A DNA stretch of 35,420 nt from an uncultured Hyphomicrobiaceae bacterium. Its GTDB lineage: Bacteria > Pseudomonadota > Alphaproteobacteria > Rhizobiales > CALHAX01. The position numbers were made by a program, and so were the translations under genes. The notes under the pieces are model-generated. The model ran no database searches and was not told the DNA's origin. It was given only the letters and a program-made list of their open reading frames with translations. Location: assembly GCA_937931785.1 (NCBI GenBank), contig CALHAX010000086.1, positions 1-35,420 of the forward strand, in the 5' to 3' direction. Positions 24,198 to 32,372 of this stretch are shown in pieces. How positions within the stretch are numbered: the first letter of the stretch is position 1; each line of letters begins with the position of its first letter.

Positions 24198-25118
24198 CTA
24201 ACCCGGGTCCTCAGTGGTGTGCTGCGCTGCAAACGTTTGGAACCATGCGACTGCATCATCGCGCGTGCCTTCCAGCCCTTTGTAGGCAACCTGCGCTATA
24301 TCCAGCTTGGCAATCTGATCGGCAAAGGACAGTGCCAACGTCGCACCATTTGGCACGCGCTCGAGCACTGCGACAGGGTCCACACAAATCTTGATCGTGA
24401 ACAGAATGTCGCCGGTCAAAGGAAGACGCCGGAGCGTCTGGCGCTCCACACGAATCCAGGCGCGCGGATCATCCGACGCCCACATCTTTGGACCACGTGC
24501 ATGGTTTCGTTCCAGATAGTGCAGTTTCGGATCGTCATAGAGCGACCAGTTGTAGCGCTGGACCGGAAGCTCAACGCGCAAGTTCGTGAAGATGCGTTCG
24601 ATCATGTCCGCGGTACGCGTGCCCCGCTGAAAACCGGGAACGGGCGCGTGAATGTCCGCGAGGGGATGACCAAATTTTTCAGCCAGGGACCAGGAGGACG
24701 GAAAGCAGAGCGATGCAGCAACCAGTCTGTGCCCGCGGCTGCTTGTGCGCATGATGACGAGATCGTCCTGAACCAGTCGTGACGCCAGTTCGAGTGGACG
24801 TTCGCGCCACTGCCCACGGTCGTAGACCTGCTGCGAAGGAACAATCGAAATAACGTCGCCAGCTATACGGTACAGGTCCGGGTATCGTTCAGGCAGATAA
24901 TCCCAGAGCAAGTCCAGAATCTCGAGTTGCGCTTCAAGCGTTTCGATTTCCGCCTGAAACACAACGGGATGCTGATCTGCAAGAAGTCGATCTTTCTCGG
25001 CAAGATGATCTACAAGGCGATCGTCCACCTCTATCCAGTCTTGCAGATCGAGGTTCTGGAGCGCGATTGTGAAAGGCTGTGTCGATCCGTCGTAAGGTGT
25101 GTGGATTGGCGAGGACAT
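24198..25118 (-). CDS. Haem-dependent oxidative N-demethylase-like protein (DUF3445)
   Basis: 306 residues from the ATG at 25118; the longer frame to 25223 would run into the serS promoter region. The recognised pattern is that of DUF3445/HODM alpha: PFTIALQNLDLQDWIEVD near the start, DLYRIAGDVISIVP, VQDDLVIMRTSSRGHRLVAASLCFPSSWSLAEKFGHPL, IHAPVPGFQRGTRTADMIERIFTNL, NWSLYDDPKLHY, and RVERQTLRRLPLTGDILFTIKI, quoted here only as short landmarks. The Pseudomonas enzyme demethylates dimethylamine to methylamine and formaldehyde with a haem-binding alpha subunit; the partner subunits (electron transfer) are not in the window. Divergent from serS. The activity is unproven here. Confidence 0.85.
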   Translation of the reverse strand: MSSPIHTPYDGSTQPFTIALQNLDLQDWIEVDDRLVDHLAEKDRLLADQHPVVFQAEIETLEAQLEILDLLWDYLPERYPDLYRIAGDVISIVPSQQVYDRGQWRERPLELASRLVQDDLVIMRTSSRGHRLVAASLCFPSSWSLAEKFGHPLADIHAPVPGFQRGTRTADMIERIFTNLRVELPVQRYNWSLYDDPKLHYLERNHARGPKMWASDDPRAWIRVERQTLRRLPLTGDILFTIKICVDPVAVLERVPNGATLALSFADQIAKLDIAQVAYKGLEGTRDDAVAWFQTFAAQHTTEDPG

Positions 25119-25252
25119 AGCGGGAGACCGGGCTCGTGAACGTCTTGCTGCGGGTTCTAGCGGATGGCAGCGCGCCCCTGCTAGATTATTTATCATCAAC
25201 CCCCTATAGCTTCGCGCAACCACGCACCATCAGAAAACCGGGATAGACAGCC
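25119..25252. promoter_or_regulatory. Divergent promoter region of the DUF3445 gene and serS
   Basis: The 134 bases separating two start codons on opposite strands must carry both promoters. An AT-rich patch (GATTATTTATC at about 25185-25195) may be the -10 region for serS; no operator could be assigned. Confidence 0.3.
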
Positions 25253-26539
25253 GTGTTTGATATCAAGCTGATCCGCGACGATCCGCAAACCTTCGATGCC
25301 GCCCTTGCGCGCCGTGGGCTGGAACCGCATTCGCCCGCAATTCTGGCGGTCGATGAGAAACGTCGCACACATGTCGCGCATCTCCAGGAACTGCAGGGAC
25401 GCCGCAACGCAGCCTCGAAGGAAATCGGCAAGGCAAAGGGCTCCGGAGACGACGCAGGGGCACAAAAGCTGATCGACGAGGTCGCTGCAATCAAGGCTGA
25501 AATCCAGGCTGGCGAAGAAACAGAACGCGCTCTGGATGATGAGCTGCGAACGGTTCTGTTCAGTATCCCGAACCTGCCGAACAATGACGTGCCAGATGGT
25601 GTGGATGAAAATGATAACGTCCTGCTGCGCACGGTTGGAGAACCGCCAAAGCTGGATTTCCAGCCGAAAGAACATTTCGACCTCGGCGAAGCCTTCGGCC
25701 TGATGGATTTCGAGACGGCCGCAAAAATATCAGGCGCCCGATTTGTCGTACTCAAAGGCGCACTCGCCCGCTTGGAACGCGCGCTCGCCCAGTTCATGCT
25801 CGATCTGCAAACTGAAGAGCACGGTTACACAGAAGTTGTGCCACCCGCGCTGGTGCTGGACGATGCGCTTTACGGTACAGGCCAGTTGCCCAAGTTTTCT
25901 GAGGACCTGTTCCGAACGGAGCAAAAACACTGGCTGATTCCGACCGCCGAAGTGCCACTTACAAATCTGGTACGTGAAAGCATTCTGGACGAAGCCAGCC
26001 TCCCGCATCGCTACACAGCCTGGACGCAGTGTTTTCGTTCCGAAGCCGGGTCGGCAGGGCGCGATACGCGCGGTATGATCCGTCAGCACCAATTCTCCAA
26101 AGTGGAGATGGTCAGCATCACGACGCCGGAACAGTCTCTTGCCGAACTTGACCGCATGACCGGTTGCGCTGAGGAAGTGTTGAAACGTCTTGGTTTGGCA
26201 TATCGCGTTGTCGTGCTGTGCACCGGTGATATGGGGTTTGGCGCGCGCAAAACGCATGATATCGAGGTCTGGTTGCCCGGTCAGGATGCCTACCGTGAAA
26301 TCTCGAGCTGTTCCGTTTGCGGGGACTTTCAGGCCCGTCGCATGGGCGCGCGCTATCGCCCGACTGATAGCAAGGATGTCCGTTTCGTCCATACGTTGAA
26401 CGGCTCGGGCCTCGCAGTCGGTCGCACACTTGTTGCTGTGCTGGAGAATTATCAGCAAGTCGACGGAAGTGTCACCATTCCGGATGCGTTGCGACCCTAT
26501 ATGGGTGGTCTTGAAACGATTCCCGCACCGTCTGTGTGA
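25253..26539 (+). CDS. serS: Serine--tRNA ligase
   Basis: 428 residues with a GTG start. Class II synthetase charging tRNA-Ser and tRNA-Sec. The N-terminal tRNA-binding arm (about residues 30-105, coiled coil with [20 protein letters not shown]) precedes the catalytic domain: [10 protein letters not shown], motif 2 from about residue 261 ([21 protein letters not shown] in parts), [20 protein letters not shown], and motif 3 [18 protein letters not shown]. All class II signature residues are present. A 30-base gap leads to surE, so the two are probably co-transcribed. Confidence 0.98.
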   Translation: MFDIKLIRDDPQTFDAALARRGLEPHSPAILAVDEKRRTHVAHLQELQGRRNAASKEIGKAKGSGDDAGAQKLIDEVAAIKAEIQAGEETERALDDELRTVLFSIPNLPNNDVPDGVDENDNVLLRTVGEPPKLDFQPKEHFDLGEAFGLMDFETAAKISGARFVVLKGALARLERALAQFMLDLQTEEHGYTEVVPPALVLDDALYGTGQLPKFSEDLFRTEQKHWLIPTAEVPLTNLVRESILDEASLPHRYTAWTQCFRSEAGSAGRDTRGMIRQHQFSKVEMVSITTPEQSLAELDRMTGCAEEVLKRLGLAYRVVVLCTGDMGFGARKTHDIEVWLPGQDAYREISSCSVCGDFQARRMGARYRPTDSKDVRFVHTLNGSGLAVGRTLVAVLENYQQVDGSVTIPDALRPYMGGLETIPAPSV

Positions 26540-26569
26540 ACAGACAATTCTCACCCCGAAGGATTTCGC

Positions 26570-27328
26570 ATGCGCATTCTGGTGACGAACGATGACGGCA
26601 TTACAGCTCCTGGGATCGACGTGCTGCAAACCATAGCGCACGCCTTGAGCGACGATGTGTGGGTTGTGGCTCCTGAAACGGACCAGAGTGGCGTCTCCCG
26701 TTCCATCACCTTGCACGAACCGCTGCGGCTGCGCGAGGTTTCCAGGCAGGTCTACGCTGTCAAGGGCACGCCAGCCGATTGCGTGATCATGGGCACGCGC
26801 CACATCCTGGGTGACACGTTGCCCGACCTCATCCTTTCCGGTGTGAACCGTGGGCAGAACCTGGCGGATGATGTGCATTACTCAGGCACCATTGCCGGGG
26901 CGATGGAAGGTGCCATGCTCGGTATTCCATCCCTGGCCCTCAGTCTTGCGATCAGCTCTGCGAACCACGATGGAATAATCTGGGATATGCCCCTGGCGCA
27001 CGGGAAAGACGTTGTAGAGAAACTTCTGGCGAGCGGTTGGGACAAGAATGTTGTCTTGAATATCAATTTTCCGGCGTGTCAGCCGGACAAGGTGCAGGGC
27101 ACCATTCTGACCACGCAAGGTCGACGCAGTCATGGGCGTCTCGCCATGGACGAACGACACGACACATGGGGCCGACCCTATTACTGGTTCGGTTTTGCAC
27201 CGCGCCGGAAATCCTCAGAGGAGGGGACAGACACTTGGGCCGTGCACAATGACATGATTTCGGTGACGCCATTGAAGGCCAACATGACTGATCTTGATGT
27301 CACATCTGCATTGAAAGATGTGTTTTAA
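26570..27328 (+). CDS. surE: 5'-nucleotidase SurE
   Basis: 252 residues, the usual SurE length. Metal-dependent phosphatase acting on nucleoside 5'- and 3'-monophosphates, linked with stationary-phase survival. The metal-binding Asp pair is in the opening RILVTNDDGITAPGI; further motifs are APETDQSGVSRSIT, KGTPADCVIMG, LILSGVNRGQNLADDVHYSGTIAGAMEG and VLNINFP. It starts 30 bases after serS, an order typical of Alphaproteobacteria, where pcm usually comes next; here it does not. Confidence 0.97.
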   Translation: MRILVTNDDGITAPGIDVLQTIAHALSDDVWVVAPETDQSGVSRSITLHEPLRLREVSRQVYAVKGTPADCVIMGTRHILGDTLPDLILSGVNRGQNLADDVHYSGTIAGAMEGAMLGIPSLALSLAISSANHDGIIWDMPLAHGKDVVEKLLASGWDKNVVLNINFPACQPDKVQGTILTTQGRRSHGRLAMDERHDTWGRPYYWFGFAPRRKSSEEGTDTWAVHNDMISVTPLKANMTDLDVTSALKDVF

Positions 27329-27487
27329 GGCACCGAAGAACCTGTCGAACGCGCGAATGTGTACCGGATAGGCACATCGGTTATGATGTCGCTAACCATG
27401 ATGTCCGGAACGTTGGTTATAAATGCTCATGCCCAGCCATAGTTAACATCCCTGTTGTATCTGTCTTCCGTCATGGAGGCATTTGCG

Positions 27488-28258
27488 ATGATCAAGGGAA
27501 CGGAGTGCGCTGCAGCTGATGCGTACGTTGATACAGCCGCGCTCGACAGTCTGACGCTCGAAGAGGTCCTGTACGCAGGTCGAACTCAACGTGATCTTGG
27601 GCATCAACAAACTGCCATCGCAATCTTCCGACACATCCGTACTCTATTTCCGGAAAGCGCACAGGCCGCTTATCTGCTAGGCACATCTTTGCTGGATGCG
27701 AACAACGGCGAAGGCCTCAAGCATCTGAAGCACGCCATGGCTCAGGACGAAACCGCAACAGGCGCTGCATGCGCTCAAGCCATTATTTTTCTGCACAACA
27801 ACGGCGATAGAGATGCGCTGACCGGCTATCGGAACCGGCTTGCGGCATGGCAGGACACGAACGCTGAAGCTCTCCGGGTAAGAGAAGAAATAATTCCTGA
27901 TGATACGCTGTTGCCACCGTCAGGCGAAAAACACCAACGGATGTCTGATGCTCTGACGCGTATGACATGTGGTCTGTCATGCGCCTATCTCGTGAGCAAG
28001 GTTATGCCTGAGTGGTACGATGGACCTGTAGATTGGTTGATCGTTCAGCAACGCGGCATGACGTTTGCCGGTCCGGATGATCATGTCATCAAGACAATAG
28101 AAAATACGCTCTCGGAGCATGGATTTGGTGAGGTGCGCGTGCGCTTGTTGCCCCATGACGACACGAAACTGCTCACCGTGCTGCGCCAGATAGAGGGCGC
28201 ATGCCTTTGGGATCATATCGCCCGTTCGAGCCAGATTGTCCGCACGGTCGGAGAGTAG
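27488..28258 (+). CDS. TPR-like hypothetical protein
   Basis: 256 residues from the ATG at 27488, chosen because GGAGG at 27475-27479 lies eight bases upstream; a TTG at 27455 and ATG at 27473 are also in frame. The N-terminal about 120 residues look like two or three TPR-type helical pairs (LEEVLYAGRTQRDLGHQQTAIAIFRHIRTLFP, then AQAAYLLGTSLLDANNGEGLKHLKHAM, shown as landmarks). The C-terminal half (MSDALTRMTCGLSCAYLV, VDWLIVQQRGMTFAGPDDHVI, EVRVRLLPHDDTKLL) is unlike anything I know and has no signal peptide or membrane helix. It sits alone between surE and the converging SDR gene. Function unknown. Confidence 0.7.
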   Translation: MIKGTECAAADAYVDTAALDSLTLEEVLYAGRTQRDLGHQQTAIAIFRHIRTLFPESAQAAYLLGTSLLDANNGEGLKHLKHAMAQDETATGAACAQAIIFLHNNGDRDALTGYRNRLAAWQDTNAEALRVREEIIPDDTLLPPSGEKHQRMSDALTRMTCGLSCAYLVSKVMPEWYDGPVDWLIVQQRGMTFAGPDDHVIKTIENTLSEHGFGEVRVRLLPHDDTKLLTVLRQIEGACLWDHIARSSQIVRTVGE

Positions 28259-28350
28259 CGCCAGCTTCGCAGGCACCACATCAGGACGTTTGGCTGGAAA
28301 ATTGGAACTGAACTTTCGCCGTTGTTCCCCGCGTCGACATGGCAAAGAAC

Positions 28351-29064
28351 TTACCAGTTCGTGGGTTTCCGATCGCGAAAGAAACCGCCGGTCGGTCCGT
28401 CAGTTCCTTGAGTTGCAAGCCAGACGATGGTGTCGATCCCTTCGGAAATCTCCCGGTCTGCTGCATCGGTGCCCATGTCAGTGCGCACCCACCCTGGATC
28501 GACACTGTTGACATGGACGTTCGACGTCTTACCGAGTTCCGCAACCGTCAGTGTGGTCAACGCATTGAGCGCCGTCTTGGACATCCGGTAGGCAGGAGAT
28601 CCTGCGCTCATCGCGGACAGGCGCGCCATCTGTGAAGACACATTCACGATCCGTCCGTAGTCCTGCTCCCGCATAATGGGGAGAACCGCCTGCATCACCC
28701 GGTAAGGTCCGACCGTGTTGGCGTTTAGCGTGTCGAGCACCATATCTGGATCGACAGCAAGGCCCAGGTTGGGCACATCCCGGTCCGGATAAATTGCTGC
28801 ATTGTTCACGAGCACGTCGATGCGACCGAACTTTTCATATACGGCCCGCACGCCTTCCCGCACACTTGTCGTGTCCGAGACATCAAGGGCAAAGCCGTGT
28901 ACGGGGGGCGGTATTGCAGCCAGGCGCGCAACCGCTTCAGTCGCCTTCTCTTGATGCCGCGCGGTGAGGGCGACAGCATATTCCGCTTTGGCAAGAGCTT
29001 CGCAGATCGCAAAACCCAGACCACGATTGCCACCGGTGACCAGTGCCACCCGTTGTTCAGTCAT
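28351..29064 (-). CDS. Short-chain dehydrogenase/reductase (SDR)
   Basis: 237 residues, classical SDR size. The NAD(P)-binding motif TGGNRGLG is at residues 10-17, ALDVSD marks the adenine pocket, NNA follows LVNN, and the catalytic Ser-Tyr-Lys set is in VNVSSQ and AYRMSK with Y159 and K163. An Arg in the TARHQEKA loop after beta-2 suggests NADP(H) preference, as in carbonyl reductases. The substrate cannot be told from sequence. The upstream yaiI-like gene ends three bases before its start, so they form one transcript. The gene converges with the TPR-like gene. Confidence 0.92.
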   Translation of the reverse strand: MTEQRVALVTGGNRGLGFAICEALAKAEYAVALTARHQEKATEAVARLAAIPPPVHGFALDVSDTTSVREGVRAVYEKFGRIDVLVNNAAIYPDRDVPNLGLAVDPDMVLDTLNANTVGPYRVMQAVLPIMREQDYGRIVNVSSQMARLSAMSAGSPAYRMSKTALNALTTLTVAELGKTSNVHVNSVDPGWVRTDMGTDAADREISEGIDTIVWLATQGTDGPTGGFFRDRKPTNW

Positions 29065-29067
29065 ATC

Positions 29068-29526
29068 TCAACCTTTTTTCTTCCGCTTCAGAACCTGCAC
29101 AGCGTTCTCGAGGGCTTGCAGGAAGTTGGAGCGATCCTTCGGGGAAAATGCGGCGTTGTAAGTCTGCGTATTGCTGGTTTCGCGCAGGTCCGTCATCAGG
29201 TTACGTGTTGCGAGCGTCATGCCGATGTTGTCGTCTGTGAAGGGTTTGCCTGTTGGTCCGATGGTCGTGACACCGGCGTGCACGCAACGCGCCGCAAGCG
29301 GAATGTCAGCAGTTATCGCAATATCATCGGGTGTCGCATGCTCCGCGATCCAGTCATCGGCAACATCGGGACCTTCGTCCACCAGAACACGTTCGATCAA
29401 GGGGCTATGCGGCAATCGCATGAACGCATTCGAGACAATGTAGACCTTCAGACTGTGGCGATCCGCAACACGATAAATCTCGTCCTTGACCGGGCAGGCA
29501 TCGGCATCCACGTAAATTTCGGTCAT
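29068..29526 (-). CDS. YaiI/YqxD family protein (DUF188)
   Basis: 152 residues from the ATG at 29526, which gives the family's usual start MTEIYVDADACPVKDEI; an ATG at 29535 adds MLL. Other landmarks are VSNAF, VDEGPDVADDWIAEH, DIAITADIPLAARCV, GKPFTDDNIG and FSPKDRSNFLQALE. The pattern of conserved Asp residues resembles PIN-type nucleases, but the role of the family is not established. It overlaps nothing and lies three bases upstream of the SDR gene in the same operon. Divergent from the Cys-rich exported protein gene. Confidence 0.92.
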   Translation of the reverse strand: MTEIYVDADACPVKDEIYRVADRHSLKVYIVSNAFMRLPHSPLIERVLVDEGPDVADDWIAEHATPDDIAITADIPLAARCVHAGVTTIGPTGKPFTDDNIGMTLATRNLMTDLRETSNTQTYNAAFSPKDRSNFLQALENAVQVLKRKKKG

Positions 29527-29621
29527 CAGTAGCATCCGGTTTCAGGTACGTTCGTCACAGTGAAATGCCCGGATTTTTACTTTTGCGCAAATCGCGTTAT
29601 AGTTCTGGGGATGGGATAACG

Positions 29622-29987
29622 ATGCGACATGAGTGTCGGCTCCGCCCAGCCGGGCAACAGGTCACGACACACACAGCTACGATAATATTCGTAGCGAGCC
29701 TCATGCTCGCTTTCGCAAACCAGATTTCAAACGTCCAAGCCAGCGATCTCAAATCCGGGCAGGCGCACGTCAAGGCAATACAGTCGCCCGTTTCAGGTCG
29801 CACGCTGGGCGGCGCTGTCGATGGATCACCAAGTGCGGGATGCACCTGCCGATACAAGGGCAAGGATATCTTTCTCGGCCAATCCATCTGCATGAAGACG
29901 GGGCAGGGCATGATGCAGGCGCGCTGCTCCCGCTATCTCAACAACACCTCCTGGACGATTACACAAACACCGTGCCCGGTCTCCTGA
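29622..29987 (+). CDS. Small exported cysteine-rich protein
   Basis: 121 residues from the ATG at 29622 (GGGGATGGGAT upstream). The first about 44 residues have a basic part (MRHECRLRP) and a hydrophobic core (ATIIFVASLMLAFAN) ending in NVQA-SD, a good signal-peptidase site, so the protein is likely exported. The mature part has five cysteines, in GCTCRYKG, LGQSICMKT, QARCSRYLNNTSW and TPCPVS. I recall similar C-terminal patterns (CxCRYKG and LNNTSW) in short rhizobial exported proteins of unknown role, but that needs checking. Next gene, another exported small protein, starts 139 bases later. Confidence 0.75.
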   Translation: MRHECRLRPAGQQVTTHTATIIFVASLMLAFANQISNVQASDLKSGQAHVKAIQSPVSGRTLGGAVDGSPSAGCTCRYKGKDIFLGQSICMKTGQGMMQARCSRYLNNTSWTITQTPCPVS

Positions 29988-30126
29988 ACGTCAGCATGCG
30001 ATAATTTTCGAAAAGTGATTTTGCGTGATCGTCATCACTACGGCGTGAACCCGTCATCCCTATCACTGGTTTCACAGAGACGCACACCGTGCCTCTGACA
30101 AACGAAACCAGAAAAGGATGAAAATC

Positions 30127-30435
30127 ATGTTTCGCAAAACGCTTATCGCAGCAGCACTCGCAGTTGCAACACTGACAACCGGAACGGTTGGCACCTCCGC
30201 CGCACCGGTCAACAATGCCATCGCGATCGAGACTGTTCAGTCCGCCGGCAATGGTGGCCTTGTTCAGACGGCAGGCTTCAAGCATCGCTTCAAGTTCAAG
30301 AAGCATTTCTTCTTCCACAAGAAGCGTCACGTTATCGGAGCAAAATGCTTTTGGCTGAAAAAGAAAGCCTATCGTACAGGCAACTCGTACTGGTGGAAGC
30401 GCTACAAGAACTGCATGCACCGCTATTACTATTAA
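30127..30435 (+). CDS. Small exported basic and aromatic-rich protein
   Basis: 102 residues from the ATG at 30127, preferred over the ATG at 30118 because AAAAGG at 30112-30117 has proper spacing only to the second. The N-terminus is a typical signal peptide (MFRKTLIAAALAVATLTTG to TSAAP). Residues 52-102 are extraordinary: 17 Lys/Arg, 5 His, 15 Phe/Trp/Tyr, no Asp or Glu, and two cysteines (GAKCFW and KNCMH), ending in HRYYY. Landmarks such as WLKKKAYRTG and YWWKRYKNC may recur in other exported rhizobial mini-proteins, from memory. A strong terminator follows. Function unknown; binding to anionic cell-surface polymers or an antimicrobial activity are possible but untested. Confidence 0.75.
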   Translation: MFRKTLIAAALAVATLTTGTVGTSAAPVNNAIAIETVQSAGNGGLVQTAGFKHRFKFKKHFFFHKKRHVIGAKCFWLKKKAYRTGNSYWWKRYKNCMHRYYY

Positions 30436-30488
30436 GCGGTGATGTTCGGATCACGTCGGCACTTTGCAGTGAAACACGAACCAAAAAG

Positions 30489-30525
30489 AAAGACCCCCTG
30501 ATGTGAATCAAGGGGGTCTTTTTTA
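30489..30525. terminator. Bidirectional Rho-independent terminator
   Basis: AAAGACCCCC at 30489-30498 pairs with GGGGGTCTTT at 30512-30521, extended by TGAT/ATCA with one bulged A. The stem is flanked by A-rich sequence on the left and TTTT on the right, so it can end transcription of the basic protein gene (plus) and of the aldolase gene (minus). Confidence 0.92.
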
Positions 30526-30548
30526 TCCTGAAGCTGTGTGGCTTGAAA

Positions 30549-31580
30549 TCAGGCAGCCTTTTCCAGATCCGCCTTGTACGTGCCCATCGCTGCGAGACCG
30601 TTCATCTTGGCGCGGTGCGTGAAAGCCTGCTGCCCTGCCGCAACGTTTTCCGTTTTCCCACTCCAGGCTTTCAGTGCAGCCGCTTGTAGCGCACGGCCAT
30701 AAGAGAAGGTCAGTTTCCATGGCATGTCATAGGTCGCGTTCATGGCGGACAGATGCGCCGTCGCCAGTTCGTCCGATTGACCGCCGGACAGGAACGCAAT
30801 TCCTGGAACAGCTGACGGCACACACGCCTTGAGGCACTTCACGGTTTTTTCCGCCACTTCATCTACGCTTGCCGATGTGCCGGAGTGTTGGCCCGGAACA
30901 ATCATGTTCGGTTTCAGGATCGTGCCTTCGAGATCAACATTTGCTTCGTACAGTTCATCGTACAATGTCTTCAATGCCCACTCGGTGACGCGATAGCAGC
31001 TGTCGATATCATGTTTGGCGTCCGGTCCATCCATCAGAACTTCCGGCTCCACGATCGGCACGATGCCATTGGCCTGGCAGATCACGGCATAGCGGGCGAG
31101 ACCGTGTGCATTCGCCTTGATGCAGGACCAGCTTGGACGACCGTCGTCTGCAATGGTGATCACTGAACGCCATTTGGCAAAGCGTGCGCCCAGTGCGTGA
31201 TACTCGGCCATGCGCGCACCCAGGCCGTCGAGACCTTCTGTGTTCTTCTCACCCGGGCGACCAACCATGTCTTTCGCACCCTGGTCGACCTTGATGCCCG
31301 GCACAGCTCCGGCATCTGAGATCAACTGAACCAGTGGCGTGCCGTCGGCAGCTTTCTGGCGCAATGTTTCGTCAAACAAGATCACGCCGGAGATGCAGTT
31401 CTTCATTGCGTCGTCGGCCCGGAACAGCATCTCCCGGTAGTCGCGGCGATTGTCTTCGGTGGACTCGACATTGATCGTGTCGAAACGCTTCTTGATCGTG
31501 CCGGAACTTTCGTCGGCTGCAAGAATACCTTTGCCGTCCGCAACCATCTTGTGTGCAATATCGTGAAGTTCTGTCGTCAT
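30549..31580 (-). CDS. Class I fructose-bisphosphate aldolase
   Basis: 343 residues, the length of the animal/plant-type class I enzyme. It splits fructose 1,6-bisphosphate into dihydroxyacetone phosphate and glyceraldehyde 3-phosphate through a Schiff base. The Schiff-base Lys is K223 in EGTILKPNMIVPG; other landmarks are GKGILAADESSGTIKKRF, GVILFDETL, KWRSVI, IVEPEVL, and FLSGGQSDELAT. GGGAG ten bases upstream supports the start. A short hairpin (GGCGCG/CGCGCC, 31600-31620) lies in its leader. It follows soxG after 150 bases and probably has its own promoter. The shared terminator at 30489-30525 ends it. Confidence 0.97.
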   Translation of the reverse strand: MTTELHDIAHKMVADGKGILAADESSGTIKKRFDTINVESTEDNRRDYREMLFRADDAMKNCISGVILFDETLRQKAADGTPLVQLISDAGAVPGIKVDQGAKDMVGRPGEKNTEGLDGLGARMAEYHALGARFAKWRSVITIADDGRPSWSCIKANAHGLARYAVICQANGIVPIVEPEVLMDGPDAKHDIDSCYRVTEWALKTLYDELYEANVDLEGTILKPNMIVPGQHSGTSASVDEVAEKTVKCLKACVPSAVPGIAFLSGGQSDELATAHLSAMNATYDMPWKLTFSYGRALQAAALKAWSGKTENVAAGQQAFTHRAKMNGLAAMGTYKADLEKAA

Positions 31581-31730
31581 GTCGTGTCGTCTCCCTCAGG
31601 GCGCGCAGGTCTGCCGCGCCGCATAAAATCTGTCGCTGATGTAGCGTCAATTCAAGCGAAGTGCCAGATTTCGACAGCATGCCGTGCTGCAAACCGTGGA
31701 AATCATACATAGAACGACGCGATAGGCGCG

Positions 31731-32372
31731 TCAGGCGGTTTCAAAATGGGGCAGATGCAACTTGACCCTGCCAATCGGTTCCTGACGCTCAAGGCCGAAT
31801 TCGCGACCTCCATCGGCGATCAGGCACCACAGATAGTCCGCCATGGAACGGCGCACATATAGCGCAAACTCCGGGCCGGCCCCTGTTTCATCGTCCATCA
31901 TCTGCAACCAGGCTCCGGCATGCCCGAACAGGGATGACACAGCGTGCCCCTTCGAGAACGACCGCGAATGCAGGTCAACCATCGTGATCTTGGCAAGCAC
32001 GTCCCGTGCCTTCGCTCCACCAATTGCAAGCGCTGTGTAATAGTCGGTGACGTTGACCACCTGTGAATGAACGCCTTCGAGGGCAGACGTGAGCGCGCTC
32101 ATGACGTCAAGTTCAGTTCCAGGACTTGTGAAGATCACCCATTCATCCGGGCCAAGCCACATTGCTGCATTCTCGCCTGAATCCGCGAACCGACCGACCG
32201 TGTCTGGAAGATCGAGTCCAACAATCGACTTCACAGCATTGGCAACGCGACCGTGTTGACCGCGCAGCGTCAACAGTCCGATGAACGGTTGCTCCGCGAG
32301 AGAGATCTGTCCGTTGGCATCCGAAATCGGTGTGCGATGGGCAAGGGGGGAACGTCTCAAGTCCTGGCTCAT
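31731..32372 (-). CDS. soxG: Sarcosine oxidase, gamma subunit
   Basis: 213 residues from the ATG at 32372, whose ATGA overlaps the soxA stop; a longer frame to 32387 is not needed. The protein is of the SoxG/GcvT-like family: SPLAHRTPISDANGQISLAEQPF, LDLPDTVGRF, MWLGPDEWVIF, VNVTDYYTALAIGGAKARDVLAKI, and RSMADYLWCLIADGGREFGL, short landmarks only. The gamma subunit is part of the heterotetrameric enzyme that oxidises sarcosine to glycine, with release of hydrogen peroxide and a one-carbon unit on tetrahydrofolate. Coupled translation with soxA is indicated by the overlap. Confidence 0.9.
   Translation of the reverse strand: MSQDLRRSPLAHRTPISDANGQISLAEQPFIGLLTLRGQHGRVANAVKSIVGLDLPDTVGRFADSGENAAMWLGPDEWVIFTSPGTELDVMSALTSALEGVHSQVVNVTDYYTALAIGGAKARDVLAKITMVDLHSRSFSKGHAVSSLFGHAGAWLQMMDDETGAGPEFALYVRRSMADYLWCLIADGGREFGLERQEPIGRVKLHLPHFETA

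Noticed and set aside
24004-24201. Small plus-strand frame after tatC
   Set aside because: Begins in a run of T and G, has no ribosome binding site and no protein-like pattern.
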